This document shows, piece after piece, positions 6,835 through 9,991 of a stretch of 9,991 nt of DNA (its first letter is position 1; the number at the start of each line of letters is the position of its first letter). The notes below the pieces were generated by a model, which saw only the letters and a program-made list of their open reading frames with translations, was not told where the DNA came from and did no database searches. Position numbers and translations under genes: made by a program. The stretch is from positions 1-9,991 of the forward strand of contig JALXDT010000351.1 in NCBI GenBank assembly GCA_027070475.1, given 5' to 3'. The DNA comes from Candidatus Aminicenantota bacterium. Its GTDB lineage: Bacteria > Acidobacteriota > Aminicenantia > JAMOAD01.

Positions 6835-8064
6835 CTATAAACTTTTTCTTAATGCTTCGGCGGGTTTAAGCTTTGCAGCATATATTCCCGGATATATCCC
6901 TATCAGCAATGTTATTAAGAACACTACAATCGGATATATTACGAATTGCTCTACTGTAAGTACGGGATAAATCAGGTTTTTTATTGTTACTCCCATCATT
7001 TCAATCCCGGTATAATCTATACCGATCTTTGAAAAGATATAAGTAACTAAGAAACCTAAAACAATTCCTATTGATACACTCAAAATCCCAAGTGCTCCGG
7101 ATTCAAGGACAATCATTTTAAAAGCTCCGAATGGTCTTGTTCCTATAGCTCTCAAAACTCCGAATTCAAACATTCTCTCATAGATTGACATAAAGAGAGA
7201 ATTTACAATAACAAGGGCAACAATCGCAAAAAGAATAAGTCCCACTATGGCTGTTCCCAATCCTGTCATCTCAAACACCATTTTCATCTGCGGGAAAAGT
7301 CCCATCCAGCTCAATGCCTCATTATCATCAACCGAATATTTTTTCCAAAAACTCAAATTATCTATATGTTTTCTGTCAACTCCTTTTATTAATTTAATCG
7401 CAATCTCATGGGCTCCGTTTCCTATATTAAGCATTTTTCTTGCTTTATTTATCTTTATAAAAGCCATTCCTTTGTCAAGTTGAGGATTATTAAAATAATA
7501 GATTCCTCCAACTCTGAAAAGTTCCTGAGAAAGCTCTGAGCTGTGAGCTTGGGCTACCGTGACAACAATTCTGTCTCCTATTTCAACCTCTAATATCTCC
7601 GCTAATTTTTTGCCTATAATTATCTGATTCTCTTTTCCCTCTTTAAAGTAATCTCCCTTAATTATCGCATCATCTATCTGGGATATTGACTTTTCTTTTT
7701 CAGGATTAACTCCTATTAGCATTACAGAGCTTACATTGTTTGAGGAGGAAATCATGGAAAAAGAGTATGTTCTTAATGAGAATCTTTTAACAAGTGGATC
7801 ATTTTCAAGTTTTTTGACAACTTTGTCAAGATTGTTAATGGTAAGTTCTGTCTCCTGCTTTTCTCTGAAACCTTTTCTGTGAATCTGACCATCAGCTATA
7901 AATGATTTTGTTATATTATCAATAATATTAATTTCCATCCCTTTGTAAAGAGCATCAGTATAGATTAGGGCTGCAAGTCCTATGGCTATGGCAAGTCCTG
8001 AAATAATCGTTCTCCTTTTATTCCTGAAAATATTCCGCCATGCTAACTTTAAGTAAAAAAGCAT
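6835..8064 (-). CDS. ABC transporter permease, FtsX/MacB (LolC/LolE-like) family, second of two
   Basis: Inner-membrane subunit of the cassette's ABC complex. The 409 residues show the four-helix MacB-type layout: TM1 about 18-38 after a basic NIFRNKRRT segment, a large periplasmic domain about 40-265, TM2 about 268-293, a cytoplasmic coupling segment with YERMFEFGVLRAIGTRP (295-311), TM3 about 317-344 and TM4 about 374-391, ending in YPGIYAAKLKPAEAL. There is no fused ATPase, so it differs from MacB itself and resembles LolC, LolE or FtsX-like partners. The ATG at 8064 is preferred over an in-frame GTG at 8070: the GTG lies inside the ribosome binding site, while the ATG stands 5 bases after AGGAGG. 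It lies 10 bases from the preceding permease gene and 9 from the ATPase gene. It is clearly diverged from that other permease, suggesting a heterodimer. The substrate cannot be read from the sequence. Confidence 0.9.
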   Translation of the reverse strand: MLFYLKLAWRNIFRNKRRTIISGLAIAIGLAALIYTDALYKGMEINIIDNITKSFIADGQIHRKGFREKQETELTINNLDKVVKKLENDPLVKRFSLRTYSFSMISSSNNVSSVMLIGVNPEKEKSISQIDDAIIKGDYFKEGKENQIIIGKKLAEILEVEIGDRIVVTVAQAHSSELSQELFRVGGIYYFNNPQLDKGMAFIKINKARKMLNIGNGAHEIAIKLIKGVDRKHIDNLSFWKKYSVDDNEALSWMGLFPQMKMVFEMTGLGTAIVGLILFAIVALVIVNSLFMSIYERMFEFGVLRAIGTRPFGAFKMIVLESGALGILSVSIGIVLGFLVTYIFSKIGIDYTGIEMMGVTIKNLIYPVLTVEQFVIYPIVVFLITLLIGIYPGIYAAKLKPAEALRKSL

Positions 8065-8066
8065 AT

Positions 8067-8075
8067 TCACCTCCT
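8067..8075 (-). promoter_or_regulatory. ribosome binding site that decides the start of the second permease
   Basis: On the - strand AGGAGGTGA matches the 16S anti-Shine-Dalgarno core over nine bases and begins within the stop codon of the upstream permease (TGA 8077-8075). Its GTG (8070-8068) could be taken as a start, but a start inside its own ribosome binding site is unlikely. The ATG at 8064-8062 has the same 5-base distance from AGGAGG as the other genes of this operon. Confidence 0.8.
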
Positions 8076-9292
8076 CAGTGGAATCTTAATGATTTTACAG
8101 GATCCGTTTTTGCAGCTTTAAGTGCAGGGAAAAAACCTACAATGGAAGCTGTTAACAGAACGGTTACAGCGGGAATTGTGAAACTTCTTAGATTTATCTC
8201 TGTCATAATTTCAGAAAAGTTCATTCCTCCATATGTAAAGCTCTGAGAAAGATGTATGCCATGAATTGAAAAATAGTAGTTCACGGCAAGTGCGATTAAG
8301 CTTCCTATTATAATACTGAAAAAAGCTATAATATTTGTTTCATAGAGCACAAGCAAAATTATATCTTTAGGTCTTGTCCCAAGCGCTTTGAGAAGCCCGT
8401 ACTCTCTTAGTCTTTCAAGAACAGCCATTAGAACAGTATTTAAAACTCCCACAGCTACAACTAAAATTATTACAAAAAGAGATATCCACATTCCACCTTT
8501 ATCAGCTTTCATAGCCTTGTAAAAATCTTTGGCAAACTCCTGCCAAGGAGAAACAGTCAAGTCAGGATTATGTACTATTTCAGCTATCTTTTTGCTTATC
8601 TCTTTTACTTTTTTTACATTTTTAACTGTTACAGCAATTTCATGGACATTATTGCCCAGAGATAAAAACTCCTGAGTATCTTTGAGAGGTATATAAAAAG
8701 AGTTCCTATCATACATTTCATCATCTGTTGAGACAAAGCCTACAACCTTAAAAAAATCATTGGCGATTGAACCGTCCGCCCCTTGAGAAACAAGAACAAT
8801 TTTATCTCCTATTTTTGCATGAAGTATATTGGCAAGGCCCTTCCCTAAAAGAACCTGATTTTTAACTCCGTCTTTAAAATAATTTCCTTTCACAATTTTT
8901 TTATGAAAACTTGTTGTTTGATCCTCTCGTAGGGGATCTATTCCTATGATTCTTACACCTGAAGTTTTGTCCTTTAATGATGCCAGGCCGGCTGAGAAAA
9001 TTCTCGGGGTCCAACTTTCCACACCTTTTATTTTACCGATTTTTTCCCCTATTTGATTGTAATTTTCAATCGTTTTGTAAAGGGAAGGTTTGTCAAGACA
9101 GTCTTTATAGTGTATCTGAATATGACCGAGCCAACCCTTTGTAAAAAGATTTATTATATTATTATATGTTCCGTCAGCCCAACCTATTGAAAAGGCTGCA
9201 AGAGCAACCCCGAATATTATTGTGATTGAGGTAAAAATTGTTCTTCTTCTCTGCCTGAATATGTTTCTGAATGCCATTTTTAAAAGCAACAT
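8075..9292 (-). CDS. ABC transporter permease, FtsX/MacB (LolC/LolE-like) family, first of two
   Basis: Inner-membrane permease of the same complex. The 405 residues have a basic N-terminus (FRNIFRQRRRT), TM1 about 19-38, a periplasmic MacB-type domain about 40-260, TM2 about 268-291, the coupling segment LERLREYGLLKALGTRP (292-308), TM3 about 311-340 and TM4 about 371-392, with the family's C-terminal pattern FFPALKAAKTDPVKSLR. It shares the order of elements with the next permease (for example GNNVHEIAV here and GNGAHEIAI there) but differs over most of its length, so the pair looks like an old duplication specialised into two subunits, as LolC and LolE are. AAGGAGG, overlapping the stop of the LolA-like gene, lies 5 bases before the ATG at 9292 and supports that start. 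The family is secure; the substrate is inferred only from the LolA-like neighbour. Confidence 0.9.
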   Translation of the reverse strand: MLLLKMAFRNIFRQRRRTIFTSITIIFGVALAAFSIGWADGTYNNIINLFTKGWLGHIQIHYKDCLDKPSLYKTIENYNQIGEKIGKIKGVESWTPRIFSAGLASLKDKTSGVRIIGIDPLREDQTTSFHKKIVKGNYFKDGVKNQVLLGKGLANILHAKIGDKIVLVSQGADGSIANDFFKVVGFVSTDDEMYDRNSFYIPLKDTQEFLSLGNNVHEIAVTVKNVKKVKEISKKIAEIVHNPDLTVSPWQEFAKDFYKAMKADKGGMWISLFVIILVVAVGVLNTVLMAVLERLREYGLLKALGTRPKDIILLVLYETNIIAFFSIIIGSLIALAVNYYFSIHGIHLSQSFTYGGMNFSEIMTEINLRSFTIPAVTVLLTASIVGFFPALKAAKTDPVKSLRFH

Positions 9293-9302
9293 CTGAGCCT
9301 CC

Positions 9303-9991
9303 TTATCTGAGATTTCTGAGATTTCTTAAGCTAAATACGGATTTTTTCAGTTTTATGTCAAACTTAATTTCAAGGTATTTAAAGCTTGTTTTGTGACCCT
9401 TCTTTTTTAAAGGGACCATCACCATCTTTGTGGGGATTAATCTATTACCGATTTTTTTTACCTCACTATAATACATAATTCTGACCACATCGCCTCTATC
9501 ATCATAATATCTCTGCCAGATTGGTATGTAATTATCCTTTTTTACCGCAATTATTATTTTTGACCATACGACTGCAACATTCTCCTTTGGTATGGCTTCA
9601 ATATAAATTCTATTCTTACTGTTTTCCTCTTTAAAATCAATAATTTTAAAATTATAATCATCAACAAAGGTGTATTCTTTTACAAGATCATCATTTGTAA
9701 AATCAGAGCCCATCCATGAACCCATCATCATGGAGGGGGGTATTTTAATAATTTTATTAACTTTTGGCAGATAATTCCACATCTGATTACCAATTTTCAA
9801 AGTTGCCATATTTTTATCTTTTTTTGGTGCTAAGATTCTGATAAAAGTTTTTTCCATTCCCTCTGTCCATGCTTCCATAAGGAGGGTTCTTTTCCAATGA
9901 GGTGTTTCTATTGTCATCTCCATTCTTCCATAACTTGTTTTACTTCTATAAAGTTTATCAACCCTTTTAACAATCTCCCTTGCTGTTAAAC
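9303..9991 (-). CDS. LolA-like outer-membrane lipoprotein-sorting protein, 5' end outside the window
   Basis: A periplasmic carrier of the LolA-like superfamily (outer membrane lipoprotein-sorting protein, COG2834 type), thought to shield a lipid or acylated cargo in a half-open barrel. About 228 residues are visible. The frame stays open to the right edge, so the Met codon at 9923 is internal: family-like sequence (IVKRVDKLYRSKTSYGRMEM) lies before it, and the start and expected signal peptide are off the window. Recognisable blocks follow: ETPHWKRTL, FIRILAPKK, MATLKIGNQMWNYLPK, then the striking IKIPPSMMMGSWMGSDFTND, and later PIWQRYYDDRG. It is the first gene seen of the operon, 10 bases before the first permease. 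The C-terminus ends in a duplicated RNL unit (RNLRNLR) made by a 9-base tandem repeat. The family call is strong; the cargo is unknown. Confidence 0.88.
   Translation of the reverse strand, partial: LTAREIVKRVDKLYRSKTSYGRMEMTIETPHWKRTLLMEAWTEGMEKTFIRILAPKKDKNMATLKIGNQMWNYLPKVNKIIKIPPSMMMGSWMGSDFTNDDLVKEYTFVDDYNFKIIDFKEENSKNRIYIEAIPKENVAVVWSKIIIAVKKDNYIPIWQRYYDDRGDVVRIMYYSEVKKIGNRLIPTKMVMVPLKKKGHKTSFKYLEIKFDIKLKKSVFSLRNLRNLR
9306..9326. repeat. 9-base tandem repeat at the 3' end of the LolA-like gene
   Basis: TCTGAGATT occurs twice in direct succession (9306-9314, 9315-9323), followed by a partial third unit, TCT. On the coding strand it encodes RNLRNLR immediately before the stop. It keeps the frame and only lengthens the C-terminus by three residues. 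Confidence 0.8.

Noticed and set aside
6121..8064. Macrolide exporter MacAB
   Set aside because: MacB fuses ATPase and permease in one chain and is paired with a MacA adaptor; here they are separate, there are two different permeases and the partner is LolA-like.
8065..8070. GTG at 8070 as start of the second permease
   Set aside because: It lies inside the AGGAGGTGA ribosome binding site; the ATG at 8064 has correct spacing and loses only two residues.
8040..8246. 68-codon + strand frame crossing the junction of the two permeases
   Set aside because: It is antisense to two well-supported genes and their ribosome binding site, with no family features of its own.
9303..9923. LolA-like gene as a complete 206-residue protein starting at the Met at 9923
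   Set aside because: The frame is open to the window edge and encodes family-like sequence upstream; a periplasmic protein also needs a signal peptide, which this start lacks.
1..9991. CRISPR array, insertion sequence, phage or toxin-antitoxin genes
   Set aside because: Reading both strands showed no regularly spaced repeats, transposase or integrase motifs or terminal inverted repeats. tRNA genes can be integration sites, but there is no duplicated tRNA end or integrase here.

Overview
The window comes from an AT-rich bacterium with an outer membrane. Envelope genes that only make sense in a diderm fill the right half: an outer-membrane beta-barrel and a LolA-like periplasmic carrier. Arginine is written mostly as AGA/AGG. 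Strong AGGAGG-type ribosome binding sites precede four genes, while three others have none. I cannot place the organism in a phylum from the sequence alone.

Left half (45-4504, + strand): a compact three-gene operon, nadC - nadB - RelA/SpoT homolog. NadB (L-aspartate oxidase) and NadC (quinolinate phosphoribosyltransferase) are the first and third steps of de novo NAD synthesis from aspartate. The middle enzyme, quinolinate synthase NadA, is not in the window. The third gene encodes a full-length (p)ppGpp synthetase-type protein (HD, synthetase, TGS, Cys-rich and ACT regions). Its HD hydrolase domain has lost the metal-binding residues, so it looks like a synthetase-only enzyme.

Middle (4505-4868): the two operons converge here. 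The stretch holds two tRNA genes on the - strand, tRNA-Pro(TGG) followed by tRNA-Arg(TCT). They share a near-consensus promoter just downstream of the right-hand operon. A short AT-rich gap (4505-4638) with small inverted and direct repeats separates them from the RelA/SpoT homolog. I see no strong terminator there.

Right half (4869-9991, - strand): a five-gene operon read from right to left: LolA-like outer-membrane lipoprotein-sorting protein (5' end beyond the window), two different FtsX/MacB-type ABC permeases, a LolD/MacB-type ATPase, and an outer-membrane beta-barrel protein with a signal peptide. Genes are 1-11 bases apart. Together they could form an envelope-spanning export route: two-permease inner-membrane ABC complex, periplasmic carrier, outer-membrane barrel. 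This resembles LolCDE-LolA but with a barrel where LolB would be expected. The substrate is unknown. This cassette and the hydrolase-dead RelA/SpoT homolog are the two most interesting items.
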